From Bacteroidales bacterium (lineage in GTDB: Bacteria > Bacteroidota > Bacteroidia > Bacteroidales > VadinHA17): 55,246 bases of DNA. The stretch covers positions 1 to 55,246 of the forward strand of contig JANYJP010000090.1 of NCBI GenBank assembly GCA_025358455.1. The letters are read 5' to 3'. Every line of letters starts with the position of its first letter. Position 1 is the first letter of the stretch. The translations under genes and the position numbers were made by a program. Below the pieces are notes generated by a model. It did no database searches and had not been told where the DNA came from. It was given only the letters and a program-made list of their open reading frames with translations. Shown here piece after piece: positions 45,499-54,990 of this stretch.

Positions 45499-46839
45499 TT
45501 AAATACCCTCGGGATTATCTACCCGGAAAACAATACCTTTTCTCCAGCTGGCAATAGCTTTATCCCAGTATGTTACAAGAGTTTCACTCCGGCTTATGAA
45601 ATAATCATTATCAGACAAGATATTCTCTTTCTTCTTAAAGTTGAAGAACAGATAATCTTCCTTAACACTATATCTTCCACCCCATGCGGATTTTATTACA
45701 GGTTTCCTGTAACCCCAACTCTCACCACCGATTGTCTTGTAGACTTTATCCGGTGGTCCGTAAATTATATAGATCATTCCTCTTTCTGTTCTCCATCCTT
45801 CTTTATATGATGTGAAATAGTAGTTTGAATAATGTACCCGCGTATAATATATCCTGATCAGTTCCCTTGCCTTCTCAATATTTCCACCGCATTTGATCCA
45901 GAAATCGTCAAGAGCTGCCTTGGGCTTAACAGCTGATCTTATAGTGGCAAGTTCATCCTGTGTTGCCATGTATGCCAACGGTTCAGTCATTAATTCAGGA
46001 GTAGTCATCCGGGGATAACTTTCACCAAGATTCAAAAAGGTAAATCCCTCTTTTGTCTTTCTTGATACTGAACAAAGGTAAATGCCTTCCCGTGGAAACA
46101 TTATAGGCATAGTATCGGAATAAGCAATAGCCACAATTTTATCCGGTTTATAATCGAGTGTCTTTTCAGGCAGCAGCAGCGATGGGGGGTCCGGAATTTC
46201 ACGATAGGGTTTATAATATGACACAAAAAGGCTATCAACCGGGCCCCTTGAATAAAGAAGATTTACGTACTCATTTACTCTGAGAACCGGGTTAAAGAGC
46301 AGGTTCTTCTCGAAATGCCCGCGTGATTTATAATTATATTTATTGAATTCTGACACTGTATTGAAAGGTACAAAAGACTGTACGACAATAAGCCGGAGTT
46401 TGTCAAGAATCTTTACTTCAGCAACATATTCATTACCTTTCTCAACGGTAAGCGGAAGTGTATAAACATATTCAGGTTTGCCTTTTTCTTTTATGATTTT
46501 GATATCTGAAACTGCAGTATCTGCAAGAACTTTTCCATTACTGATATTAAACAGTTTAACTGAAATTTTAATTGAAGCTATCGGTACTCCCTGCGGATTA
46601 GCTTCTGAAAAGAAAAGTTCGTTAGTGAAGAACTTAACTGAAAATTCCGAAGAGATATCAGAGGTATTTAATATATTGAATCTGGGATTTATAGGATTCT
46701 TTGTGGGATTGTAAAGATAAGACAGATCTTTTGAGTCAACAGATTGCTGAGTAGATTTGCAAGAGTTCAAAATTGCACAAAACAGAATGGTACCCAGTAT
46801 AAATTTGGTCCCTATGTCAATACAATTCTTCATTCTCAA
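45499..46839 (-). CDS. GWxTD-domain lipoprotein
   Basis: 446 aa. Lipoprotein signal with Cys26 in LFCAILNSCKST. Residues about 60-190 are a beta-domain with repeated short strands. The GWxTD motif lies at about 352-356 in the form GWRTE, followed by RGMIYIIYGPPDKVYKT. GWxTD proteins are exported proteins of unknown function found mostly in Bacteroidota. It is 16 bp from the thioesterase gene and probably co-transcribed with it and the ABC-F gene. Confidence 0.85.
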   Translation of the reverse strand: MRMKNCIDIGTKFILGTILFCAILNSCKSTQQSVDSKDLSYLYNPTKNPINPRFNILNTSDISSEFSVKFFTNELFFSEANPQGVPIASIKISVKLFNISNGKVLADTAVSDIKIIKEKGKPEYVYTLPLTVEKGNEYVAEVKILDKLRLIVVQSFVPFNTVSEFNKYNYKSRGHFEKNLLFNPVLRVNEYVNLLYSRGPVDSLFVSYYKPYREIPDPPSLLLPEKTLDYKPDKIVAIAYSDTMPIMFPREGIYLCSVSRKTKEGFTFLNLGESYPRMTTPELMTEPLAYMATQDELATIRSAVKPKAALDDFWIKCGGNIEKARELIRIYYTRVHYSNYYFTSYKEGWRTERGMIYIIYGPPDKVYKTIGGESWGYRKPVIKSAWGGRYSVKEDYLFFNFKKKENILSDNDYFISRSETLVTYWDKAIASWRKGIVFRVDNPEGI

Positions 46840-46855
46840 AATTAATTAACTTATA

Positions 46856-47611
46856 TTAATGTTTAGCTTCTTTCCATCCTAATTTTATCCTGCAAAGTTC
46901 TTTATTATCATTGGTCCGGAATATTGAATGGGAATAAAAATCATTCTCCTCAACAGATGTCCTGATAATTATATCCTCACCAAATATTGACTCAGCAAGA
47001 TAGTTAATTTCAGCTGATTGCGGATCATTCTTCATAATGAAATCAAGATTGTAAGTGTCGTATACCCATTTCAGATACCTGACATTGTTCGTATGAAGAT
47101 TCACATCCAGATCGCTGACTTTTATACTAAAATTTGGTGACACCGGTCCGTTCTGAGCAGAAGGGTCAAGTTTTGATGCAAATCTTAAGGGTGAATCTGT
47201 TGTATGTACCCCGGGATTGTATTCGCTTAAAATTGAATCAGGTCTTTGAACCTTTTTTGTTGTTCTGTCAAGGATGAGCCATGATGATGATCCGGAAGCT
47301 ATATGCCTTCCATCAGGATAACTGACTTCATAGTTTCTGAGTGCAAATAGTTTTTCCGTTCCGTTTGGCCACGTCTTCACAATTATTGTCTCTTCCCATA
47401 ATGGCCATTCAGTGATCTCAGAATACATTCTGGAAAGAACCCAGAACCTATTATCTACCATTAAATCATCCCTTCCAAAACCAAGTCTTATCGCATGGTC
47501 AGAGGCAATGTCCTGCATGTAATTAAACAAAGCATAGATACTGAGTTTACCGTCAGGTCCTGTTTCATAGACATGAATACGATACTTTTTTTCAAACTGA
47601 AGTGATTCCAT
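46856..47611 (-). CDS. Acyl-ACP thioesterase
   Basis: Start at ATG 47611, 2 bp after the ABC-F stop. 251 aa. Two hot-dog domains. The catalytic Asn-x-His motif lies in VNLHTNNVRYLKWVYD, and the N-terminal domain has LFNYMQDIASDHAIRLG. It releases fatty acids from acyl carrier protein in the cytoplasm, setting chain length. Plant FatA/FatB-like and bacterial TE14-type members share this form. Confidence 0.87.
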   Translation of the reverse strand: MESLQFEKKYRIHVYETGPDGKLSIYALFNYMQDIASDHAIRLGFGRDDLMVDNRFWVLSRMYSEITEWPLWEETIIVKTWPNGTEKLFALRNYEVSYPDGRHIASGSSSWLILDRTTKKVQRPDSILSEYNPGVHTTDSPLRFASKLDPSAQNGPVSPNFSIKVSDLDVNLHTNNVRYLKWVYDTYNLDFIMKNDPQSAEINYLAESIFGEDIIIRTSVEENDFYSHSIFRTNDNKELCRIKLGWKEAKH

Positions 47612-47613
47612 CT

Positions 47614-49557
47614 TCAATGGCTATTTTGCAAAAATTCTTCAATTTCCTGGCTAAAATGAGCCCATTTGTTCATCTCTTCATTCAGATGTTCCTTCAAATC
47701 CTTGTATTTTTTATAATCAAGCTCATGAGCTTCTGATGTATTTCCCGGCTCCATAAAGGTTTTATCAACAGCAATAATTTCGTTTTCGATCTTTTCGATC
47801 TCCGATTCACATTCCTCAAGCCTCTTCCGCAGTCTTCTGAGATTCCGGTCCGTTTCCTTTTTTTCGAGGTATTTTTGCTTGTTTGAGGAAACATTTACCT
47901 GTACAGCTTCACTCTTTGCTTTGTCTTTTATTTCAATATCTTTCAGGTTCTGAATCTTCTTTTTTCTAAGGAACTCGTAAATACCTCCCAGGTGTTCCTT
48001 AATCCTGTTGTGTCTGAATTCATAAACTTTTTCAACTATCCCATCCAGAAAATCCCTATCGTGTGATACCACAATTAATGTGCCATCAAATTTTATCAGT
48101 GCTTGTTTCAGAATATCTTTCGACCTCATATCGAGATGATTTGTTGGTTCATCAAGTACCAGAAGGTTACTTGGTTCAAGTAAAAGTTTTACCAGGGCTA
48201 GCCTTGAGCGTTCGCCACCTGAAAGAACTCTTACCTTTTTTTCCACATCATCTCCCCTGAAAAGAAATGCGCCAAGCATATCACGGATTTTTGTCCTGAT
48301 ATCTCCCTTGGCTATATCATCAATGGTCATAAGTACTGTCTTGTTCTCATCCAGCAACTCATCCTGATTCTGGGCAAAGTATCCTATTTTAACGTTATGC
48401 CCCATCTTAAGGTGGCCGGTAAAATCAAGTTCACCTATAATTATTTTTGAAAAGGTAGTTTTTCCTTCCCCGTTCCTGCCAACAAATGCAACTTTTTCTC
48501 CTCTTGAAATCTTGAAATCAATCTTATTAAGAACGTTTAGTGTACCGTAACTCCTGGAGAGTCCTTCAGCTTCCACTACTATGGTTCCGGAGCGGGGCGA
48601 AGGTGGAAATCTTAGATTTATTGAGCTTTTATCTTCTTCATCAACCTCTAGTCTGTCAACCTTATCAAGCTGCTTTATTTTTGACTGTACCTGAACAGCT
48701 TTTGTTGCTTTGGATCTGAACCTTTCGATAAACCTTTCAGTATCACCTATCATTTTCTGCTGGTTCCTGAAAGCTGCTATCTGCTGTTCCCTTCTTTCTT
48801 CTCTCAGTACAAGATATTTTGACCAGGAGGCTTTATAGTCATATATTTTGCCAAGGGATATTTCGATAGTTCTTTTGGTAACGTTATCAAGAAATGCACG
48901 GTCGTGGGAAACAAGAAGCACAGCGCCTGAATATCCTGACAAGAATATTTCCAACCACTGAATCGATTCAATATCAAGGTGATTAGTAGGTTCGTCAAGA
49001 AGGAAAAGAGAAGGTTTTCTGAGAAGGATCTTTGCAAGTTCAATCCTCATCCTCCATCCGCCACTTAATTCTTTTGTAGGCCGGTCAAAATCTTTCCTCT
49101 CAAATCCAAGTCCGATGAGGGTCTGTTCGGCCTCTGCCATATAATTGCTCCCTCCAAGCATCCTGTACCTTTCTTCAACAACAGTAAGGTGATCGCAAAG
49201 TTTCAGATAATCAGGTGATTCGTAATCTTCTCTTCGGGCAATCTCGGAACTTATATATTCGATTTCTTCCGACAAACCGATGATTTCAGAGAATGCTGTA
49301 ACTGTTTCATTTAATACAGTGGTTGTATCATCTACCCTCATCTGCTGGGGAAGATATCCTATAGTAACGTCCTTTGACTTATCGATCTGTCCTGAAGACG
49401 GACTCTGAAGTCCGGATATTATTTTTAGAAGAGTTGATTTGCCGGCGCCGTTTTTACCTGCCAGACCAATTCTGTCCTGATCATTTATCAGAAATGCGAT
49501 ATTTGTTAACAAGTCAAAACTGCCAAACGAAACCGAGATATCCTGAACTGAAACCAT
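47614..49557 (-). CDS. ABC-F family ATPase (ribosome-associated, Uup/EttA-like)
   Basis: 647 aa. Two ABC modules: Walker A GLAGKNGAGKSTLL (about 33-46), first signature ELSGGWRMRIELAKIL (about 163-178), Walker B LLDEPTNHLDIES; second Walker A GRNGEGKTTFSK (about 349-360), signature VLSGGERSRLALVKLL, Walker B VLDEPTNHLDMRS. The linker (about 240-320) is long and basic; the C-terminal extension (about 545-647) is a charged coiled coil (RNLRRLRKRLEECESEIEKI). No membrane domain, so it acts on ribosomes, not in transport. It starts the rlmB-ward operon with the thioesterase and GWxTD genes. Confidence 0.92.
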   Translation of the reverse strand: MVSVQDISVSFGSFDLLTNIAFLINDQDRIGLAGKNGAGKSTLLKIISGLQSPSSGQIDKSKDVTIGYLPQQMRVDDTTTVLNETVTAFSEIIGLSEEIEYISSEIARREDYESPDYLKLCDHLTVVEERYRMLGGSNYMAEAEQTLIGLGFERKDFDRPTKELSGGWRMRIELAKILLRKPSLFLLDEPTNHLDIESIQWLEIFLSGYSGAVLLVSHDRAFLDNVTKRTIEISLGKIYDYKASWSKYLVLREERREQQIAAFRNQQKMIGDTERFIERFRSKATKAVQVQSKIKQLDKVDRLEVDEEDKSSINLRFPPSPRSGTIVVEAEGLSRSYGTLNVLNKIDFKISRGEKVAFVGRNGEGKTTFSKIIIGELDFTGHLKMGHNVKIGYFAQNQDELLDENKTVLMTIDDIAKGDIRTKIRDMLGAFLFRGDDVEKKVRVLSGGERSRLALVKLLLEPSNLLVLDEPTNHLDMRSKDILKQALIKFDGTLIVVSHDRDFLDGIVEKVYEFRHNRIKEHLGGIYEFLRKKKIQNLKDIEIKDKAKSEAVQVNVSSNKQKYLEKKETDRNLRRLRKRLEECESEIEKIENEIIAVDKTFMEPGNTSEAHELDYKKYKDLKEHLNEEMNKWAHFSQEIEEFLQNSH

Positions 49558-49774
49558 AGAATAAAATAAATGTTTGCAAATATAGGAAAAGTATGGCAGT
49601 CATGAAAAGAGAGATGTTCAACCTTATATATGAGTCCATTTAAAGGTTTTAGAGTCCTGATTCCCCAATCCTGAAAACTGTTCAGGAAATAAATTCTCTT
49701 TTTAAGCGCTATATTTGCAAAAGGATCTCTGGTCACAATCACCGTTTCATAAATGTTTTTAAAACTATGATCTG
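49558..49774. other. Intergenic region with -7-like box and small hairpin
   Basis: 217 bp between the divergent ABC-F and lipase-like genes. A TCCTGAA/TTCAGGA stem (49669-49675 and 49681-49687) with a 5-nt loop lies here. The octamer TATATTTG at 49710-49717, 57 bp before the lipase-like ATG, is a candidate -7 box. No coding frame is credible. Confidence 0.4.
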
Positions 49775-50243
49775 ATGAAAGCTAAAAGGTTTATTTTGAA
49801 GATTACAGCGATGATTTTAATATCTTTTGCTCTTGTAACTTCTTGCAGGAAAGATAATCAGGCTCCGGGATATTCATATTTTGTATCAAAGGAGCTTGCC
49901 GTTTCGTACAATCAGGGGTATATAAATGCTCTTATTGATGTTGTATCCATTTCAGTTCCGGATGTCGGCAGTTTTAAACCTCTGGTAGCCAGCGATGTAA
50001 AAATCTACAGCCTGGTTTATAAAACTACGGTTAATGGTAAGCAGGTTAATGCTTCAGGATTGGTATGTGTACCTTCAACACCGGGCAGTTATCCTGTTCT
50101 TAAAGGTAGCGCCTGTGGGGCTGGACCATCAGCAGCACTGCTAAAGAAGGAAACCGTCCCCGGGGGTTGATCATAGCGATGGTGCGGCTCCATGCTTGGC
50201 TAAGGGGTTCCTGTTCCTGGAAAACCTCAGGTCATTAAATTAG
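49775..50243 (+). pseudogene. Lipase-like alpha/beta-hydrolase lipoprotein with internal deletions and frameshift
   Basis: The frame starts with a lipoprotein signal (Cys at about 24 in ALVTSCRKD) and runs through a typical N-terminal part, including SVPDVGSFKPLVASDVKIYS and NASGLVCVPSTPGSYPVL. There it should continue into the hydrolase core, but it jumps to KGSACGAGP, which resembles a mid-protein motif of the family, then to AALLKKETVPG. The frame ends at 50170. In another frame the DNA continues as VDHSDGAAPCLAKGFLFLEN followed by LRSLN and a stop at 50243, the expected C-terminus. At least one, probably two, large internal deletions plus a shift in the CCCCGGGGG run explain this. The nucleophile Ser elbow is gone, so no activity is expected. 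Confidence 0.75.
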
Positions 50244-50302
50244 GTTAATTGAATTATAATTGAGTTGGCAGTAAATTAAAACCTGATAATTAATTAATAT
50301 AA

Positions 50303-51715
50303 GTGGGAAGAAAAAAAGATCTGCCTGTTTTGGAAAACATCAGAATAACTGATATAGGTGCAGAAGGAAATGCTTTAGCCAGGGTGGATAACCTTGTTGT
50401 CTTTGTGCCAATGCTTATACCTGGCGACGTAGTTGATATCAGGGTTATAAAGAAAAGAAAAAAATATCTTGAAGGGAAAGTAATCAGATTTCATGAATAT
50501 TCTGCTGACAGAGTAAAACCCCGTTGCATTCATTTCGGTGTTTGCGGTGGCTGCAAATGGCAGCATCTGCCTTATGATCTTCAACTTAAGTATAAGGAAA
50601 AACAGGTCAGGGATAATCTGATGCGGATCGGAAAGATTGAATTGCCTGATATAAATCCTATACTAGGATCTAAAGAAATTTTCATGTACAGGAATAAGCT
50701 TGAATATACATTTTCAAATAAAAGATGGCTCACAAAGGAAGAGGTGGATTCAGGTACAGAATTTGAAAAGGAAAATGCTCTGGGTTTTCATATACCGGGT
50801 CTTTTTGATAAAGTTCTGGATATCACGGAATGCCATCTTCAACCGGAACCTTCAAATTCTATAAAGAACGCTGTAAGAGAATATGCTCTTGTTAATAACC
50901 TGGAGTTTTTCGATCTCAGGGAACAGAAAGGGTTCCTTCGTAATCTTGTTATCCGGAACTCACTTGAAGGTAAGGTAATGGTTATTGTGGTCTTTTTTTA
51001 TGAAGATGTTGAGAAGAGGAAAGGTTTGCTTGATTATCTTGCTTCTGAATTTCCTCAGATCACCTCCCTCTTTTATATAATAAATTCAAAAAGAAATGAT
51101 TCTCTGGGTGATCAGGATCCTGTGCTTTACAATGGTGAAGATCACCTGGTTGAAGATATGGAAGGATTAAAGTTCAGGATCGGACCAAAATCTTTTTATC
51201 AGACAAACACCCGTCAGGCACTCGAACTGTACCGGGTAGCACGCGACTTTGCAGGACTAACCGGGAAAGAAATTGTTTACGACTTATATACAGGAACAGG
51301 AACGATAGCAAATTTCATTGCAGGTTTCGCTGATAAAATAATTGGTATTGAATATGTTGATGAGGCTGTAAAGGATGCGATTATTAACTCCGAAATCAAT
51401 AATATAACGAACACCCATTTCTTTTCCGGCGACATGAAAGATGTACTCTCTGAACAATTCATAAAAATTAACGGGCAACCAGACGTTATTATAACAGATC
51501 CTCCAAGGGCCGGAATGCATGAGGATGTTGTGAAGGTGATAATTAATGCAGCACCTGAGAAAATAGTTTATGTTAGCTGCAATCCTGCTACTCAGGCACG
51601 TGATATATATTTACTTTCAAATGATTACAAAGTTGAACGTGTTCAGCCTGTTGATATGTTCCCCCATACTCACCATGTAGAAAATGTAGTTCTGCTTAAG
51701 AGGAAAAAAGGTTAA
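50303..51715 (+). CDS. rlmD: 23S rRNA (uracil-5-)-methyltransferase RlmD
   Basis: 470 aa from a GTG start. N-terminal TRAM domain (about 10-65, ENIRITDIGAEGNALARVDN), then an iron-sulfur motif with the Cys of CIHFGVCGGCKWQHLPYDL (about 74-92). The SAM domain (about 290-470) has YDLYTGTGTIANFIAG, DVIITDPPRAGMH and the catalytic Cys region VYVSCNPATQARD. It methylates U1939 of 23S rRNA in E. coli; in Bacteroidota the exact target is uncertain, and RumA-like tRNA methylation remains possible. Confidence 0.9.
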   Translation: MGRKKDLPVLENIRITDIGAEGNALARVDNLVVFVPMLIPGDVVDIRVIKKRKKYLEGKVIRFHEYSADRVKPRCIHFGVCGGCKWQHLPYDLQLKYKEKQVRDNLMRIGKIELPDINPILGSKEIFMYRNKLEYTFSNKRWLTKEEVDSGTEFEKENALGFHIPGLFDKVLDITECHLQPEPSNSIKNAVREYALVNNLEFFDLREQKGFLRNLVIRNSLEGKVMVIVVFFYEDVEKRKGLLDYLASEFPQITSLFYIINSKRNDSLGDQDPVLYNGEDHLVEDMEGLKFRIGPKSFYQTNTRQALELYRVARDFAGLTGKEIVYDLYTGTGTIANFIAGFADKIIGIEYVDEAVKDAIINSEINNITNTHFFSGDMKDVLSEQFIKINGQPDVIITDPPRAGMHEDVVKVIINAAPEKIVYVSCNPATQARDIYLLSNDYKVERVQPVDMFPHTHHVENVVLLKRKKG

Positions 51716-51786
51716 AAGGATCCCTGCAGATAACATGGAATAAAATTTAATGTATATTTATTGTCTGTATCGGGGGAGATTCAAAT

Positions 51787-52602
51787 ATGGATATTAAAAA
51801 ACGTGAAAATATTAAACACCACTCTATGGTCATCGAACAGGAGATGAATGATCATGTGGCAAGCCTTCGCTACGCAGGAATGATACAGCATGCTTTAATG
51901 CCTGATCCTGAGGTGATTAAAAGTTATCTGAAAGATTTTTTTATACTTTTTCTACCACGGGATATTGTAAGTGGAGATTTCTATTATGCTTTTTGCAACA
52001 GACAGACTATGTGTATTGCAGCGGGTGATTGCACGGGTCATGGAGTGCCTGGCGCACTTATGAGTATTCTTGGGATAAGCTTTCTTAATGAAATATTGCA
52101 AACTGATACCAGTTTAAAAGCCAACCGGATCCTTAACCTGATGAGAGAGAAGGTAATGAAGGCCATGCATCAGACAGGGACTTCTGCAGAGAAAAAAGAC
52201 AGTATAGATATCGGATTATGTATTATTGATTGTATTACCGGTAAGATGCAGTACTCAGGGGCTAACAGGCCTCTTATAATGGTCAGAAATGGGGAATTGA
52301 CTGAATTTAAGCCTGACAAGATGACAATCGGCATTGCTCCGGTTAAGGAGAATCCTTTTACAAACATATGCATTGATACTTTACCGGGCGATTCCTTTTA
52401 TCTATTCTCTGACGGTTTTGCCGACCAGTTTGGCGGAATTAAAGATAAGAAATTCAAATATATACAGTTCATGCGGATTATTGAATCCGTTCAGGGTCTT
52501 TCTATGTCTCAGCAAAAACAGCGTTTTGAAAATGCATTTAATGAATGGAAGGGCACTACTCAGCAAATTGATGATGTTCTTGTTTTTGGTTTTCAATTAT
52601 AA
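51787..52602 (+). CDS. SpoIIE/PP2C-type protein serine phosphatase
   Basis: 271 aa. The catalytic core spans almost the whole protein, with no sensor domain. Metal-binding motifs: LPRDIVSGDFYYAF (about 57-70), AAGDCTGHGVPGALMSILG (about 78-96) and the late LFSDGFADQFGG (about 207-218). Such enzymes dephosphorylate anti-anti-sigma or similar regulators. Eleven bases separate its stop from the downstream ATPase start, so the two are probably one transcript. The partner kinase is not in the window. Confidence 0.87.
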   Translation: MDIKKRENIKHHSMVIEQEMNDHVASLRYAGMIQHALMPDPEVIKSYLKDFFILFLPRDIVSGDFYYAFCNRQTMCIAAGDCTGHGVPGALMSILGISFLNEILQTDTSLKANRILNLMREKVMKAMHQTGTSAEKKDSIDIGLCIIDCITGKMQYSGANRPLIMVRNGELTEFKPDKMTIGIAPVKENPFTNICIDTLPGDSFYLFSDGFADQFGGIKDKKFKYIQFMRIIESVQGLSMSQQKQRFENAFNEWKGTTQQIDDVLVFGFQL

Positions 52603-52613
52603 TTATTTTGTTT

Positions 52614-54905
52614 ATGATGAAGCTTACAGCTTTCAGAATCAGGAATTTCCGATCAATAGTTGATATAGGGTGGCAAAATATTTCTCCGGATAATATTACA
52701 TGCCTTATTGGTCAGAATGAATCGGGTAAGACTTCAGTTCTGGAAGGTCTGAAAGTCTTTTATACCGGGGTCATATCTGAAGATGTTCTTCGGAGCGACC
52801 TTACATTGCCTGAAATAAGCTGTAGATTTAGTATTCCCAAAGGATGGTTGCTTAAAATTACTGATAACCAGCCGGGCCCGGAATTAAAGGAACTGTTATC
52901 CGGATTAACATATCTGGAGCTTACCAGGAGCTGGATTCAGGATCTTTCCTCCGTTATTAAAGTGAGTGGAGAAATTAGTCAGTATCTTGATTCCCTGGAA
53001 GATGCATGGCGTATTTATCTTGGTGATGTAATTGTAAAGCTTCAGGAAGAAATGAAAATTACTGAGAATCTTGAGGCAGACTTGTTAAAGATTACCGAAG
53101 AGGAGACGAGTATAAAATCTAAATTCTTGCAAAATGAAGGGAAGGGATTATATTTCAGACTATTTGGAAAAAAATCCATAGATTCCAAAAATTCTAAAAA
53201 TGTACAATTCCCGGGACTGAAAAACCAGTTGAATGAACTTAAAAAGAACAAAGAAGAGATAGGGAATATCCTGATAAAAAAGCAAACACTGAAAAAGGCA
53301 GGTGAGAAATGGCAAAAGCTTAAGGAAAAATGCAAGCTTCTGGACAATCATCTGAATGAACTTTCGGATAAACTTGAAGAACGTCATCAAAAAATGACTC
53401 TACTTATGCGGCCATTAGATGATGAGTCAGACCTTGAATGGACAGGGGTTCTTAATGATTACCGGAAAACACGAAGTGAACTTGATTCAAAGATCACAGA
53501 ACTTGATACTCATATTGCGTTTTCAGGTTACATAATTGAGGGCAGCAATGAGGTTGAGGCTGAAACTAAGGTTAAGGAGATAATTCAGTCTTACCGATCG
53601 AAGTATAATAGTAATATGTTAGGAAAGAAGTATTTTGAATACTGTCCTGTATTTGAGCTGTTTGAAGACTTTGGCAGCCTCTTGCCCAACAGGATTGACA
53701 TGGAGGATATTGTTACCGGAAATGTAAATGTCGAGGGGTATAAGGCTGCCAGGAACTTTCTTTCACTGGCACAGCTTGATTATTCGTTTTTCCAGCAACC
53801 ATCGAGCCGTATACTGAAACAAAAGATTGAAAACCTTAATAATTCTCTGACACGTAATTTTCATGATTTCTGGCAGCAGTCAATAGGCAGAAATAACAAG
53901 ATAAATATCCAGTTTGAATTAGATCACTACAGTGCGGCCTACGGAAACAAGGCAGGGAAACCATATCTTGAGTTCTGGATTAAAGATGAAGGTGAACGTC
54001 TTTATCCGAAACAACGAAGCAGGGGTGTGAGGTGGTTTTTATCTTTTTATATGGAATTAAAGGCTTCTGCTGGTATTACTGATAAACAGATAGTTATGCT
54101 TGTCGATGAACCAGGTGTTAGTCTTCATGCCAGGGCGCAGGAAGATGTTCTGAAAGTTTTTGAGGATATAAAAGACAAAATACAGGTAATTTATACAACT
54201 CATTCTCCTCATCTGGTAGAGATCAACAAGCTTCACCGTGTTCTGGCTGTTCAGAGGGATGATCTTGACAGTCTGAGAAGTACTACCAGAATACTGGATC
54301 CTCTGCGATTGGCGGCAGCTTCTCCTGATACGCTTACTCCACTGCAGAGTATAATGGGGAACCCGATGGGAGGTGAAGGCTTTACCTCAAGGGGTGTAAA
54401 TCTTATTGTAAATGATACCGGATCTTTCTATATTCTGAATGCAATAATCATTCTGATGGGATTTAAAGGAAAAGTTTTTCTGATACCATCCACCAGTGTT
54501 TCCTCAATTCCCTTGTTATGCAATATACTTATGGGCTGGGGCATGGAGTTTGCTGTATTGCTGTTTGAAAACGATGAGGAGTTGCATATAGCGGAGCTTC
54601 TGAAAACTACAGTATTTACAACTGATAATGGCGGCAGAGAATTATTAATCAGGATGCCAGTGACTTTTCTGAATTCCGAGGATCTTTTGTCAACACTGGA
54701 TTTCAAGAATCATGTTTTATACAGCAGGGAAGGCATTACGGTTTCAAATTCAAAGTATATCAGAGAAAAGGAGATTCCGAGAAATTTCATTCTCAGCAGA
54801 TTTCTGAGCAATGTTAAAGAAGGTAAGATTTCAGCTAAGGATTTTGATGAGGAAACTCTTGAAAATTTCAGGCTGTTTATTGATCTTGTCAAGGGGTTAA
54901 AATAA
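52614..54905 (+). CDS. OLD-like AAA ATPase with coiled coil and degenerate Toprim-like C-terminus
   Basis: The ATG at 52614 (MMKLTAFRIRNFRSIVDIG) is preferred over a TTG six bases upstream. About 763 aa. N-terminal ABC-type ATPase start with Walker A GQNESGKTS (33-41), a long charged middle (about 130-330) likely to form an SMC-like coiled coil, and the C-terminal ATPase half with SRGVRWFLSFYMEL and Walker B IVMLVDEPG (Asp498/Glu499), then TTHSP. Residues about 580-680 align in shape with the Toprim nuclease of OLD proteins, but the expected acidic residues read LIVNDTG and LFENDEE, so nuclease activity is doubtful. Overcoming-lysogenization-defect proteins act in phage defence and DNA repair; the role here is unknown. 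Confidence 0.72.
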   Translation: MMKLTAFRIRNFRSIVDIGWQNISPDNITCLIGQNESGKTSVLEGLKVFYTGVISEDVLRSDLTLPEISCRFSIPKGWLLKITDNQPGPELKELLSGLTYLELTRSWIQDLSSVIKVSGEISQYLDSLEDAWRIYLGDVIVKLQEEMKITENLEADLLKITEEETSIKSKFLQNEGKGLYFRLFGKKSIDSKNSKNVQFPGLKNQLNELKKNKEEIGNILIKKQTLKKAGEKWQKLKEKCKLLDNHLNELSDKLEERHQKMTLLMRPLDDESDLEWTGVLNDYRKTRSELDSKITELDTHIAFSGYIIEGSNEVEAETKVKEIIQSYRSKYNSNMLGKKYFEYCPVFELFEDFGSLLPNRIDMEDIVTGNVNVEGYKAARNFLSLAQLDYSFFQQPSSRILKQKIENLNNSLTRNFHDFWQQSIGRNNKINIQFELDHYSAAYGNKAGKPYLEFWIKDEGERLYPKQRSRGVRWFLSFYMELKASAGITDKQIVMLVDEPGVSLHARAQEDVLKVFEDIKDKIQVIYTTHSPHLVEINKLHRVLAVQRDDLDSLRSTTRILDPLRLAAASPDTLTPLQSIMGNPMGGEGFTSRGVNLIVNDTGSFYILNAIIILMGFKGKVFLIPSTSVSSIPLLCNILMGWGMEFAVLLFENDEELHIAELLKTTVFTTDNGGRELLIRMPVTFLNSEDLLSTLDFKNHVLYSREGITVSNSKYIREKEIPRNFILSRFLSNVKEGKISAKDFDEETLENFRLFIDLVKGLK

Positions 54906-54918
54906 AAATTTAATTTAT

Positions 54919-54949
54919 TTTGATCTTTATACTTGTTTTCCTACTTTTG
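54919..54949 (+). promoter_or_regulatory. Bacteroidota housekeeping promoter for tRNA-Ser
   Basis: TTTG (54919-54922), a 19-bp spacer and TACTTTTG (54942-54949) match the Bacteroidota sigma-ABfr consensus TTTG-N19-TAnnTTTG exactly. Transcription would begin near 54956, giving a leader of about 90 bp before the tRNA. Confidence 0.7.
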
Positions 54950-54990
54950 TCGCGCTCTGTAAGTAATGTCTCCCGGCGCTGAATATGGGT

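Noticed and set aside
49506-49742. 78-codon minus-strand frame upstream of the ABC-F gene
   Set aside because: It overlaps the ABC-F start and a promoter-like region and shows no recognisable protein pattern.
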